DNA from: Anisakis pegreffii
Lineage: Eukaryota; Nematoda; Chromadorea; Rhabditida; Anisakidae
Direction: 5' to 3'
Assembly (NCBI GenBank): GCA_035041965.1
Contig: JAPYMA010001033.1
Location: forward strand, 1 to 64,000
Length of the DNA: 64,000 bases
A program made the translations under genes and the position numbers. Shown here piece after piece: positions 1 to 12,085 of this stretch. Below the pieces are notes generated by a model that saw only the letters and a list, made by a program, of their open reading frames with translations, had not been told where the DNA came from and ran no database searches. Within the stretch, counting starts at the first letter, position 1, and each line of letters starts with the position of its first letter.

Positions 1-122
1 TTACCTATTACTAATGCATATTTTTGGATAGTATTTATTAATATTAATATTGTTACTGTTATATTTAATATTATATTTATTATTACATATTTTATACACA
101 ATAATAATTATTATTAATTCAG

Positions 123-593
123 TGGAATGGTATATTGCGGCGATTTCGTAATGGAATGCCATTGAAACGACACCGTCGTCAGTTAAGGACGTACGAGGCT
201 TGCTTTACGGGGCGAGAGGCAATCGACTTTCTCATGAACGAATTGCCAAAATTCATATCTGAAGATAAGGAAATCACGAGGTTTCTGTTATTATTTATTG
301 TACTTTTATTATTTTATTATTATCCTTATCATTATTATAATCAACATCTACCGATGGTAGTTAAAAGTTTTGCGTGGACGAATTGCCAGAATATTTTTGA
401 AGAATGTTTAAATTTTATTATCGTTTGTGTATTCAGAAAAAATTGTGCGATGCTTTTGGAGAAGTTTATGAATCGTAAATTGTTTGGGGCAATTAGGAAT
501 GATGCTGATTCCTCAGAGAAGTTCAAGGAAAGTCAACTTTATAAGTGCGTTTCATTTTGTATTATTATTATTTTTGTTGTTATTATTATTTTA

Positions 594-642
<49 letters not shown>

Positions 643-752
643 GTTATTATAAAACAGGTTCACTGATATTCCACTCGAAAAACTTTGCACTACACCAATC
701 CTGGTGAGACGAGCGGCTTCATTTAACGAACGATACAGCGCGGGACATTCCG
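123..752 (+). CDS. DEP-domain protein (DEPDC1/LET-99-like), partial
   Basis: Three exons fit together: 123..280, 437..544 and 658..752 (or to 774). The first opens right after an acceptor AG with residues WNGILRRFRNGMPLKRHR, which lines up in register with the start of the DEPDC1 DEP domain (WN...FRxGMPLxxHR). It continues through CFTGREAIDFL and EITR into CAMLLEKFMNRK, and on to FTDIPLEKLCTTP, matching the stretch just after the domain in DEPDC1. Joins are in phase (2, 2). DEP domains of this family act in spindle and cortical or G-protein signalling. The start codon must lie left of the window. Exons 2 and 3 sit inside the left arm of a palindrome and are separated by long ATT runs. Downstream exons are uncertain; 1040..1075 could be another (residues ANDDSVGNDL), but an in-frame stop follows. 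The family call is from recalled sequence; functional status is unknown. Confidence 0.7.
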
Positions 753-2419
753 GTGACGGATATCGGAGTAGGAGGTGCTATTATTTTTTTATTTGTTATT
801 ATTATTATCGTATTTATTATATTTATCGTTGCTATTATATTCGTTATTATTGTTATTGTGTTTGTTATAATGTCTTTCAAACGTTTATTATTACTGTTGC
901 AGCTCATTATCTCTATTCAGCAGCATATATATTGCTGAATTTATTGTATTTATTTAATCAGCACATCAAACTCATTATGCCTCTTTGTTATTAACAATAT
1001 CACTACTGTCACATTCTTCTATCCTTTTCTCCGCGCAGCTAACGATGATAGCGTTGGGAATGATCTGTCTTCATGAAATTTTGAGTTGGATTATTGATTT
1101 GGCAAGCAAGCACAGAGGTTTTGGGCGATTCTTCCATATCGCCCAATGATTTTTAGGGAGTGGGACTAGGGTCTGCAAAATCCTGACGTTTTCTCAATCC
1201 CGCGATCGAATAATTTTTGAAATATCGATGCAGGACATGTTTAAACACATTTTTGTAAGATGTTCATTATTATTCAGAAAGGAGCTAAATCAACAAATTA
1301 TTGAACAAATCCTGAATTACCTGGATTCTCCAAGCTATCAAACGTTTGTAATGTTGCTGGCCACAATGAGCGCGTTTCCGTGCACATTGTTTTAGCCTCA
1401 ATTTACGCCATTCCGCTGGCTAGACGAGCAGGCCAACCGGACACAACCGAGTAATTAAATAATTGCCGTGAATATTTTGCATAATTAATCGTCGTAGCCA
1501 AATATCAATCCAATAAGCAATCATAATTCTAGTAATATAAATATTCCGCCGATATTTGGCTACGACGATTAATTATGCAAAATATTCACGGCAATTATTT
1601 AATTACTCGGTTGTGTCCGGTTGGCCTGCTCGTCTAGCCAGCGGAATGGCGTAAATTGAGGCTAAAACAATGTGCACGGAAACGCGCTCATTGTGGCCAG
1701 CAACATTACAAACGTTTGATAGCTTGGAGAATCCAGGTAATTCAGGATTTGTTCAATAATTTGTTGATTTAGCTCCTTTCTGAATAATAATGAACATCTT
1801 ACAAAAATGTGTTTAAACATGTCCTGCATCGATATTTCAAAAATTGTTCGATCGCGGGATTGAGAAAACGTCGGGATTCTGCTAACCCTAATTCCACTCC
1901 CTAAAAATCATTGGGCGATATGGAAGAGTAGCCGAAAACCTCTGTGCTTGCTTGCCAAATCAATAATCCAACTCAAAATTTCATGAAGACAGATCATTCC
2001 CAACGCTATTATCGTCAGCTGCGCGGAGAAAAGGATGGAGGAATGTGATATTAGTGATATTGGTAATAACAGAGAGGCATAATGAGTTTGATGTGCTGAT
2101 TAAATAAATGCAATAAATTCAGCAATATATATGCTGCTGAATAGAGATAATGAGCTGCAACAGTAATAATAAACGTTTGAAAGACATTATAACAAACACA
2201 ATAACAATAATAACGAATATAATAGCAACGATAAATATAATAAATACGATAATAATAATAACAAATAAAAAAATAATAGCACCTCCTACTCCGATATCCG
2301 TCACCGGAATGTCCCGCGCTGTATCGTTCGTTAAATGAAGCCGCTCGTCTCACCAGGATTGGTGTAGTGCAAAGTTTTTCGAGTGGAATATCAGTGAACC
2401 TGTTTTATAATAACAATAC

Positions 2420-2462
<43 letters not shown>

Positions 2463-2784
2463 TAAAATAATAATAACAACAATAATAATAATAATACAAA
2501 ATGAAACGCACTTATAAAGTTGACTTTCCTTGAACTTCTCTGAGGAATCAGCATCATTCCTAATTGCCCCAAACAATTTACGATTCATAAACTTCTCCAA
2601 AAGCATCGCACAATTTTTTCTGAATATCACAAACGATAATAAAATTTAAACATTCTTCAAAAATATTCTGGCAATTCGTCCACGCAAAACTTTTAACTAC
2701 CATCGGTAGATGTTGATTATAATAATGATAAGGATAATAATAAAATAATAAAAGTACAATAAATAATAACAGAAACCTCGTGTT
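274..2784. repeat. Large near-perfect palindrome, arms about 1.24 kb
   Basis: The left arm (about 274..1510) and right arm (about 1549..2784) are reverse complements with few differences, separated by a loop of roughly 40 bases near 1530. Coordinates of paired bases sum to about 3059. The outer breakpoint falls at the exon 1/intron 1 junction of the DEP gene: the left has AATCACGAGGTTTCTG and the right arm read in reverse has AAACACGAGGTTTCTG before homology ends. Each arm contains two DEP-gene exons, ATT/TAT microsatellite runs and a coding-like module also found near 61.4 kb. The lack of divergence suggests a recent event or gene conversion. An inverted chimera made during library amplification is an alternative. 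Confidence 0.85.
2305..2619 (-). pseudogene. Inverted copy of DEP-gene exons 2 and 3
   Basis: On the minus strand, 2619..2512 and 2399..2305 repeat exons 2 and 3 of the DEP gene with identical lengths (108 and 95 nt), intact splice sites and an open frame. The matching exon 1 is missing, because homology stops a few bases into it, so this copy has no start of its own and no DEP N-terminal half. I call it a truncated duplicate. It could be transcribed only from an unrelated promoter to the right. Confidence 0.7.
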
Positions 2785-2789
2785 TCCAT

Positions 2790-5700
2790 ATATAGAGGTG
2801 TCGCGGTTTACTAGCTGTTCTTCATCATTTATATAAATGAAACATTGTTTGCTTCAAAAATTTCTATTAGGAATCATTAAATGAACAAAGTGCGTAATTC
2901 AGCCTTGCGTTTCATTCTCTATTCCACGTGTAACGTTTTATGATGTGTGTTAACACCAACATATGATCGAATATGATTGTGCTAATCGTCTTATTTGCTG
3001 ACATCATTTAATGCTGTACTAGCGTACGATTTTCATAAGGCAGTAAAAAACAACCTGAAATCGTCAAATGCATGCATGAATGATAAATTCCCGCACAGAT
3101 CGTTTATCTGATGTGATTTTTGATGTTTTGAAAGAATATGATATGATATGTAATATGACATCAATATGATATGGCATAGTATATACGCACCAGTGTATAG
3201 AAGTGAACACCACCAAATGTACGTTCATTGTTCAATAGCGGGTCAACATTATTAATCAAATCACATCACTAAAAAATATCATCACCCATCTATCACTCAC
3301 TCTTCACATGTAACTATCCAAGTTGACAGTACACCAGCACAATCACTTTTTCAGATTGAAGCGATCAACGCTTGGCTCCACTGCGCTCCGCCTTCGATGC
3401 GTTCCTTCAATGCTTATAAACGGTACGTTTTTGAATCATCACCATACAGCTCTTCAAAAAGCAGCACGCGTTGTGCTGTGCTGGTGCGGCTCTAGAGCAG
3501 CACGATAAGATACCCACCCTCCTGGGTGGATATCATATTGATTTCGTTCAATCATCTCTTAAGTACTACACCATTGTTCAACACCATCTCAGCAGCATAG
3601 CAGATAGTGCTTAATTCCAAACTATTTTTTGTCCATTCATTCATTCATATCATCAGCAATTAAATAACTCTTATCGAATGATTATGATTACTACTGCTTA
3701 TTGAATGCTGAACGTAATTACACGTTTTATCAAATCTAATGCAAGGGCTGTACGGTTGATTCTATTCGAGAAGATATGAATTATGTTGCTTTCCGTTATC
3801 AACAAGAGCAATATGAACAATTCTCATATCTTTCTTCGTAAAACTGTATTATTTTCTGTATATAATGAAATGCAGTTGCACATGACTGACATAGGCTTGT
3901 ATTGAGCCCATCGATCCGTTCATAAGCACTGCTATTCGTTAATTTATTTATCGCAATCAAATTTACCACATCATAAAAACAATAAAAAAGAAAAAAAAAT
4001 CATCAAAGTTTGCTATTCAACGACGCTTGTTCACGGCTGTATTCTGTCCACGCCAATGGCAGAACGTAACCTTATCATCGTCACTTACAAATTGATCGAT
4101 CGTTCGTTGTGCGTATTCAGATGCTATAATAGTTTGTTCAATACGTTCAAACAATACTAATCTGTTATTCACAATAAAATTAATTATGCTCAAAGCCATA
4201 TTTTCTGTTCAACATAGCAATTCAACGGCATTGAATGCTTGAATTGAACACGTTACGATGGTTCCCTTGATTCTCCACCAGCCATACGGTAGGCTAACGC
4301 GAGATGACTGAACGAAGGCGTAACGCGTTAATTCGCAAAATGCGGTGTGATTTTATTGATTGCTTAAAGTTTGTTGAAAATTAGTTGTTAATTTATTTCT
4401 GTTTTTATTGGAGTTATTTGTTATACACTTGTGTAAATCGTTGTTTTGAATGTATTGTGAACGAGGTTTGTTAAGTTTCATTATCATCATGCGCATTGAT
4501 CTGCTTTGATTTCGTATTGCATTCTTCTGGTAGAATCTTTTTATTGCGATCTGTTTTTAAAGGGATTTGAAGTGAAGTTTCTTTCCGAACTCATAGTAGT
4601 TTGTCGTTCTTTAGAAGTATATTGTTGTAATGTCATTCCGAAATATAAGCTGTGCAATACAATACATCATTTTTCTAGACAACAAATATCACCTCGAATA
4701 GTTAATTAGTACAAGAATCAAATGTTTCGTCTCTTTGTAGGCTAATAGATCTATCTCAGCGCATTGATCTGTATCCCTTGCTGATCAGTTTGTGAGTAGA
4801 ATTGATATTGTCATACCTTCTGCTACCATCAATAATGCGTTTATTGTTTTGTATCCAAAAAATCACTTCATAGTTGATGATGTGTCAATCACTAAATTAG
4901 ACAAGGTTTTAATAGATGATTGTTCGTAGTAACCAATCGTAGTGACATGTTTCTGATTTCGTATCATCGCAAGCAGATTCAACGGTCATTCCGACGATTG
5001 TTGTGATTGACGTTGCAATGTGAAGCGTGGACTGATCGAGGAAGGCGTCTACTTCCGATCATACGGTGGATCAAGATGGAGGGACACGTCGTTCTGTCGG
5101 TCTGTCCCCTTGCACTAAGTCAATCCTGTTTCAAAATCAAATTCTGATCGCAGTTCATTGGTGTTGAAATGGGATGGAATGGGATTCAGTGATGTGGGCA
5201 AAATTTGCAGATTATCGTAAGATGATGAAATTCATTAGATTATTTGGGGTGGTCATGTTTAAAATTTACATTCCTTTAAAATTTTATTTCTTTTTGATCG
5301 ACACACCTCAGCGGTATGCTCTGACTGTGATTGACGCACCATCCACAATATTATCTTTTTCGATTTTTCATTTCAATTTTGCTATTTAAATTCAATATTT
5401 GCCCACGAAAATTATGTAAGTATATTTCCGTGTTAAATCCGAAATTCTTGATTAAGTCACCTATTGTGTAACGATCTATGTTAGTTACAAAAATATATTA
5501 CGGCTCAAAAATTTTTTGCGAAAAATGATTTTGGTTTCTCTCCTATATGCGCATACATTCATTTCCAGTATCTGCCTATTGAGTGACCTGTTGACGACTA
5601 AAGAAGATTTAACGATTGTTTTGATACGGCTGCATATTTCATTTTAATTAAATGTTTCCTTCCGAAAAACATGAGCACATCAAACATTCATCAGTAATAA

Positions 5701-8700
5701 GTGCTTATTTTGAAGCAATCTTTACGATTCTTTACCGATCAGCTCTGAATTATTTATGCTTTTATCCGTTCATGTATTTTGATTTGATTTACTTATAAAT
5801 AAATGTATTATAAAATGTACAAAAAAACTGTATAATGCATTGATTATCACGCAGAGTTGTTACTGTAAAAATGGTTGTTTTTGTTTTTGTGGTGTGCTGC
5901 TCATCGTTTGCTTTTATTTTCAATTTTTATTGTTTATCATTGCCAAGTTCAAATTTCTATAAACAGTGCTCAACTTTGCGTCCGATTTTTAAAAAAATTT
6001 ACACGAACACAGTTTGTACGTTCAAACTTTGATTCACACATTACAAAACATCTTGATAAGCATTTTTATAAGTCATTGTTTGCTTGATGATTTTTATTCC
6101 GAACGGGGGTACGCAGCTAGAAAATATGCTTATATTTCTTGACGTACACAGCAAAATTCATGTAGCGGTTTATTTTGATCACTAACGGGATAAGCCATTG
6201 AAAGCTCTGAGTTTATATACATTTCTTCTTCACGTTGAAAACATACTCCGGATTGTTGTATAGCCGATTAAATCAGAATTGAAGACTTCAGTTGAGAGAT
6301 ATTTATTATTTGTATAAATGTGAAAAAGAGGAAGTCTGATACTTGATGTAAATCTGAAGAAGGGTTTACACAAACAATCAACAAGTATGCCGCCACGGTA
6401 ATCTGATGCAATAATCTCAATATGTCGTTGAGAGTGGGCTTTGATTCAACGGAAGATTGCTCAAAGGGATGATCACGTATTCGAGAGTGTATGGTTTGCT
6501 CTGTGATCCAAAAAAAGATTAATTTTCAGTTTAAAATTTCACGAAAACCGGTCGAGAGAAATTTGTGGTTTTTTGCTGCTGAGATGTTTTTTTCTATCGC
6601 ATTACTGCTTCTTTGGTTCAATTTTTACACACCGATTGCTTCGGATGATGTGAACTGAGCTTATGAATGTACGAAAATCCCTTTTGATAGCAAACAAGAA
6701 GCATTAAGATTAATAAAAGTGAACTTTTCAATTTCTTTATGATGAACATTTTATGTTTCCAGCTCCAGAAATTTAACGAAAGTGTTCATCTATTTCTTCT
6801 TGTGAAGGTTCATTTCATAAAAAAGGTGAACAAAACCTGACAGTTACATCATACACCACGCAAATGATCCGAAATCTTATGACGGTATTTATGTGATTTC
6901 AACTATGATATTGCCACGAATTCTTAAAGTGATTCTTAGATTGTATTATCTAAAAACTTATTCCAAGCAATCTTTCATGAACAATTCAATCGAACAGCAT
7001 TAATCAAAGCCGAAAATCTGCCGGTGATCATAAACAGCAAAAACTAAACATTCAACAGAACGTTCTTCAAGAACCCGTTCCTAACTACCTCTGGTGATTG
7101 CTGACAAATGATTGCCAGATATTAAGATCTTAACTAAACATTTGTAACTTTTCGTCTATCAAACGTTAACGATGACAACTGGAACCGAAAGCTTCGTGCT
7201 GAGATGGAATGGATCTTAAGTCTATCAACAATTACAACTTAACACAAAACATGCTTACTTCTATCGTAAGTATAAATGAACATGTTTTGCTATGGAAATG
7301 TTCATTAATAATATTTTTATTCACCTTTTGAACAATATTCACGTGACAGTGCAATGATTTTTGCTTCATTCCTGTTCTCGCCAGAAAAGGATATGAATAA
7401 CATTCAATGACATGGTAATATGTGCCGTAATGTTCAGTGCTAAGATTACAGTATGGCCAATACACTGACTCAACCGCTGCGGAGGGGGTGAGAAAGTTTG
7501 AAAAAAAAAGAGAGGAACGAGAAGAAAAACATATACATTATCATGCAGTGAGAGCGATATCAAGCGACTCGGTCGTATAATTTCTGAACCAATAAAATGG
7601 GAATCCAGAAAAGATATTCGCAGGTTTGGATGTTGGTATTCACCTTGGTATGATCAGCATAACAAATACTTAGTATACAAATCTCATACGCACTTCCACC
7701 TGGCTTCTCTCTGGCTTCATTATACCCGAAACAATAGTGCAGAGGATGTTCGGCAGGAAATTGTGAGTTTCTGTGAATTTAATAGTAGTGAAGATAGTTC
7801 AGAGGAACGATCAAAGGTGAAATGAAACATCAAATATATATCAAATACTGTTTACTGAACGAAGCAATGAATGTCGTGGCGATAATCACAGCCGAATTTA
7901 GCGGTGCATTAAATTTGGGCTTCAAGCATCTATTTGTTTAATAGATACCTACCTCACTCTCGTATCTCAAAACACCTGTCTGTTCAATGACAACTCAGCC
8001 TGAAGGTGTAAGCTTCAGCCCAAATATAATTCATCGCGATATTACGCTCTGAATATCACCACTTCGTCGTCGGTTACCTTCAACAGGCTATCTCTACAGA
8101 GTTCGGAAACACTTCGATGTGATGCGTCATCAATGAACTTGAAAACAGTCGTCTCATTGTATGACCTTAACTCACAAAGGTTATCATCAGAGTGCAGCAT
8201 ATTAGTAGGGTAACTATCCTTGTTCCGAAATTTGGAAATTTCGAAAAAAATTTTTACCATTTCTTCCAAAGTAACCAATGGTGTCAAAGACTCCAATGCT
8301 TCACACTGAAGTCGTAGACAGTGGGGTCATATTTTGAGAAAAACTTCCGAAATTGGTCCGAAGTTTGGAAATTTCGAAATCGTCATTGTTAATTGAAGTA
8401 AGCAAAATCGCCCAACAACATATATGCTTAACCGAAACTAGAGAGCCTGGAAAATGATCACGCTTCTGGGATAGCTGATGAGAAGGCCAGTTTGAAGATG
8501 TTGATCCTGATAACATTACCCTATTGTATACATTGAGCAGTGCAGATACAGTGTACTGAAATGACCATCATGTTATGGAAGATTGGAAGTTGGCATCGCG
8601 CATCTCAGTCGCATTCATCGTGCGAGCGTTAATCGAAACTTGACACGTTGTACGTTAACTTGGTTCTGTGGCATCCCTTGTTCAGATGCATCACTTCTTG

Positions 8701-9150
8701 AAAGAAACTCATCTTAGCTCGCAAACTCAAACTGCATTCTGATAAGGCTTCTAATTCTCGAAAAGACTTCCATCCTCATTTCCGTGAAGACTTGTTCCAA
8801 TATGCCGTAATCTGCTCCTGGATCAGCCCCTACACCTCACTTGATTCCGACACTCAATTCGGAGACGCAGTTACTTCAAAAATTTAACAAATATACGAGT
8901 TAATTCTGACGCAGTTTCTTGTACTCTTGAAACTATATGTATACCTTCAGACACTAGTAATAAAATGGACTTGACATTTTGAAAATAACATCGACATCAG
9001 CAACGAAAATTTCTCTTTTTATTGCCAGGCTAGGGCACAGACAAACTAGCATCTTTGTGGCAGAAGACGAATTTTCCTCCTGCTACATCATTTCGCCAAA
9101 ATCTCGGATTCAAAAGTTAACTGGCATTTTCCATTCCTTTATAACTAATA
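2790..9150. other. 6.4-kb intergenic stretch, no gene recognised
   Basis: I see only short open frames with no family resemblance and no coherent splice chain. Small features: a hairpin at about 3513..3530 (CCACCC/GGGTGG) and two similar tracts of AATTTGGAAATTTCGAAA type at 8225..8245 and 8360..8382. A 60-codon frame on the minus strand at 4017..4199 has a possible donor after residue 38 but no partner exon that I could find. Confidence 0.5.
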
Positions 9151-9160
9151 TATTTAGCAG
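9151..9160 (+). promoter_or_regulatory. Candidate spliced-leader acceptor of MRPL58
   Basis: The sequence TATTTAGCAG ends 28 nt before the ATG at 9189 and has no matching upstream donor that would make sense, so it looks like a trans-splice acceptor. It also explains why the open frame running further upstream need not be translated. Confidence 0.5.
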
Positions 9161-9188
9161 TGTCGGTCGGCTTGAAGGTGACCAAGAA

Positions 9189-9830
9189 ATGCGGTCGTCC
9201 AGACTGTGTTCAGTGCGAAACGCAGCCAGATCTATTGCATCATCATCTTCAACGAGTTATTTCAATGGATATATACCATTTGAAAAATTTACCAAATCAG
9301 TCACATTTGATGGTGATTGCGGAATACCTCAGGTTGAGCTCAAATTTAACGTCGATGAAGCGGAGTGGCTCCATCAAGAGTTGAAGAAAAAAATCGTGGA
9401 AAGATATGCTTACCGAATTAATGCGTGAGTTTGCTTTCAATTCAATTGTGCTAGAGGAGACCATTATTAATTGTTAGATGGGTACGACTGTTCTGAATGA
9501 CTGAAAGAATTTAAACTGTATATTCGATGTGTTCATTTTCATCACCTTCGGAAGCAGTAGCCGTTTATTATTATAGTTCGCCATTGCCAATGTTAAGTCC
9601 CCGTTTTCACTATTAACTTTTTTTCATGTTGTATTTGCAGTGAAGGTGACTTGATAATCGTATCAAGACGGACACGATCCGAACAACTGAATGTAGCAGA
9701 TTGTTTTGATAAATTAAGAACTGCTTTGTATGACTGTGATAAGCAACAGTTTTTAAAAGAAAGCAATATTCGTACAGTTGCATTGAAACAGGCCAAGGAA
9801 ATACTTGCTCAGTACAAACTGAATGGTTGA
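9189..9830 (+). CDS. MRPL58: Mitoribosomal protein mL62 / ICT1-like, GGQ motif absent
   Basis: Exons 9189..9424 and 9641..9830 give 141 residues. ICT1 (mL62) belongs to the class I release-factor fold family; in vertebrates it is a mitoribosome subunit and peptidyl-tRNA hydrolase. Residues 1-26 are rich in Arg and Ser without acid (MRSSRLCSVRNAARS...), as in mitochondrial targeting peptides. From residue 29, IPFEKFTKSV, VELKFNVDEAEWL, INADGDLIIVSRRTRSEQLNVADC and the helix that follows match human ICT1 block by block. The catalytic loop does not: where ICT1 has GPGGQNVNK this protein has a loop about eight residues shorter containing GDCGIPQ (residues 42-48). The Lys/Arg-rich tail is also shorter. 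The start was chosen behind the TTTAGCAG site and because it exposes the presequence. It is probably a structural mitoribosome protein without hydrolase activity; that last step is inference. Confidence 0.8.
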
Positions 9831-10360
9831 ACACGTTTGTTTCAGATTTATAAAATTTTATGGAAAGTGTTTCCTTGTGATGGAATTGCATGATTTTTTT
9901 GTTTTATTTTGATTCACTGATCATTGCTATCAAATGTTTCTGGTTATTACTCTAATGGAAGGATAACCATAGTTGACTGCTAAAATATTTGGTGCATCAG
10001 AATGCCTCATATCAGATACATCTTCTGGTCTTATGTGACTCTTTCATAAAGTTAGAAATAATCTGATGTTGTATCAGTAAACAGTGTGCTCTTCTGATCT
10101 TTTAATTTTGATAGAATCCTATTTATTTCAGTGTATGCTGATCATGTTTATTTTCGAATAAAATTTTTGAATTCTTCCGTGATATCTTGCAGTCATCTAC
10201 TAACGGGTACTCGTATCCGGATTCGTATTTGTTTTTACAGTTCTTCAAAATTTTGAGATTTTTCGACGAACAGATCGCATGTTTGCACTGGTAAAAATAA
10301 AGCATTTTTTGAGGTGAAAGATAGAAAACCAAGACTATACGGCTCGAAGATTATCAAAAA

Positions 10361-11926
10361 ATGAATTCTGATAAAATCATCGATGCAACGAATGAATCAA
10401 ATGCCAATGCTATTGATAAGGCGGAATATTCGAATGCAGTAGTCGAATCTGAATACGGTAATGGAGAGACGATAACAGAAAGTGAAGAGGACAAAGGAAC
10501 TGCTGAAGAGAAAAAGAACGATAATGATAAGGAGATCTTAAAGCTTGAGAGGATTGAACGTGAAAATGCTTTGAGTGAGGAAGAGAGAACTGAACGACGG
10601 GATCAGTCGAACGAAATTAAAAATCAGGTTTTTGGATTCACAGTTCATTGCATTTATAAGTAATTCATTTTAAAAGTTATCTTCATACAGAACTAATAGT
10701 GTTAAATTTCCTTGTATAAGTATTTTTGCGCGCAGGCAATTGTTTTTGTTCGGTTCAAAATATTTCTATAGAAATAAATGCGATTTAAAACTGGCATAAC
10801 CATGTAAACATTGAATATTTAAAATTTTTGATTCGTTCCTGCTGATTGAAAACCTTTTGGTATAGTATCACAGGAATGCTCTTTCTAAAAATCAGTCATC
10901 TGTAATGGTTCCGAACATATTATGTTTGATGTTATCTTCAGTTATTTTCTTTGTTTGAATTTCGCCTACAATGATGAATAATTTTTGAATAACCAAGGGT
11001 AATCAACGGTTCGGTGAGGGCAGTTGGGAAGAAGCAGCTGCTCTTTATACGAAAGCGCTCGATCATTGTCCGTTCGTTTACAGTTCTGAGAGGTATGAAA
11101 TTTGTTTCAGGTTGAGGGGGAAACAGGAACCTCTCGTATTGAATGAACTATGAATGAAATAAATCCATATTCAAAAAATACAGGAAATCACTTCCTGAAA
11201 TGTATTCACATTCGTTGATCGCTCACTCATTCCAGATCGATATATTTAAGCAACCGAGCGGCGTGTTATATGAAGTTAGCTAAATGGGATGTAGCTATTG
11301 AAGATTGCACGGAAGCCATTGAATTAGGTTGGTCAACTAACACGATTCCAAATTATTTTATTGAGATGCATTCAGTGCTCGTTTCACAACTGGGAAGAGC
11401 GGACATGTAATTTGACGATCAGTGTTAAGCTATCATAGTGTGCGACAGAAATTAATATCATCTGTCTGTTCACTAGAAGAATTATGCGAATGTTCTCAGG
11501 TGCCAAGAATGACAAGCCGTTGGAAAGACGTGCTTACTGCTACGCTCAGACAGAGCAAGGTTATGAGAATGCCATAAAAGATTACGAGCAGCTGATGAAA
11601 AATGGTTCAAAGAAAGCAGTTTACGCCCAAAAAATACTTGACCTACAACACGCCATTAATGAACGCAACGAACGTGTTAAAGAGGTGTGCTTATTTCTTC
11701 GTTCTGTTCAAATACACTGTTGTTTTTTGGCTGTATTGCAATACATTTTTATCGTTCTTTATAATTCAAGTTTTGACTGAATTAATTGCTCTACTTCAAA
11801 CAGGATGTGCTAGCGAAGCTGAAAGATTTGGGTAACATGTGCCTAAGGCCGTTTGGTTTAACAACGGATAATTTCAAATTAGAAGAAAAACCCGATGGTG
11901 GCTACTCGCTTTCGATGAAGAAGTAA
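10361..11926 (+). CDS. TTC1: Tetratricopeptide repeat protein 1
   Basis: Five exons (10361..10627, 10998..11092, 11236..11327, 11500..11684, 11804..11926) join in phase to 253 residues, close to human TTC1 (292). The N-terminal third is acidic and low-complexity (EESEEDKG-like runs), then come three TPR motifs: GNQRFGEGSWEEAAALYTKA, SNRAACYMKLAKWDVAIEDC, and RRAYCYAQ...YENAIKDYEQ. The C-terminus LGNMCLRPFGLTTDNFKLEE is the TTC1 signature. TTC1 is a cytosolic adaptor that binds Hsp90 and Ras/G-alpha proteins through its TPRs. Exon 2 uses an AAG acceptor with a poor pyrimidine tract; the phase and the conserved N-Q/G-N-Q join support it. It lies about 530 bp downstream of MRPL58 in the same direction and converges on NDUFA13. 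Confidence 0.9.
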
Positions 11927-12085
11927 AGTAATTTCTTTAAAATGATGGTTCTTCTTTCACATTTGTTCTGCTCCGTAGCGATGTCAAAAAAAAAAACCAT
12001 AAGCATGACTGAAATAGTTTATTTATTCGTCTTCAATACAGAATTAAACTAAACATGTGTAATATTTCACATCGCGTAAAAACAA

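Noticed and set aside
135..707. Single 190-codon frame read straight through the DEP exons
   Set aside because: It translates ATT microsatellite introns; the DEP match requires removal of two introns.
4017..4199. 60-codon minus-strand frame with a GTAAGT donor inside
   Set aside because: No second exon, no leader acceptor and no family resemblance.
8979..9188. Longer in-frame N-terminus for the MRPL58 gene
   Set aside because: The extension crosses a TTTAGCAG site and lacks targeting-peptide character; the start at 9189 gives a typical presequence.
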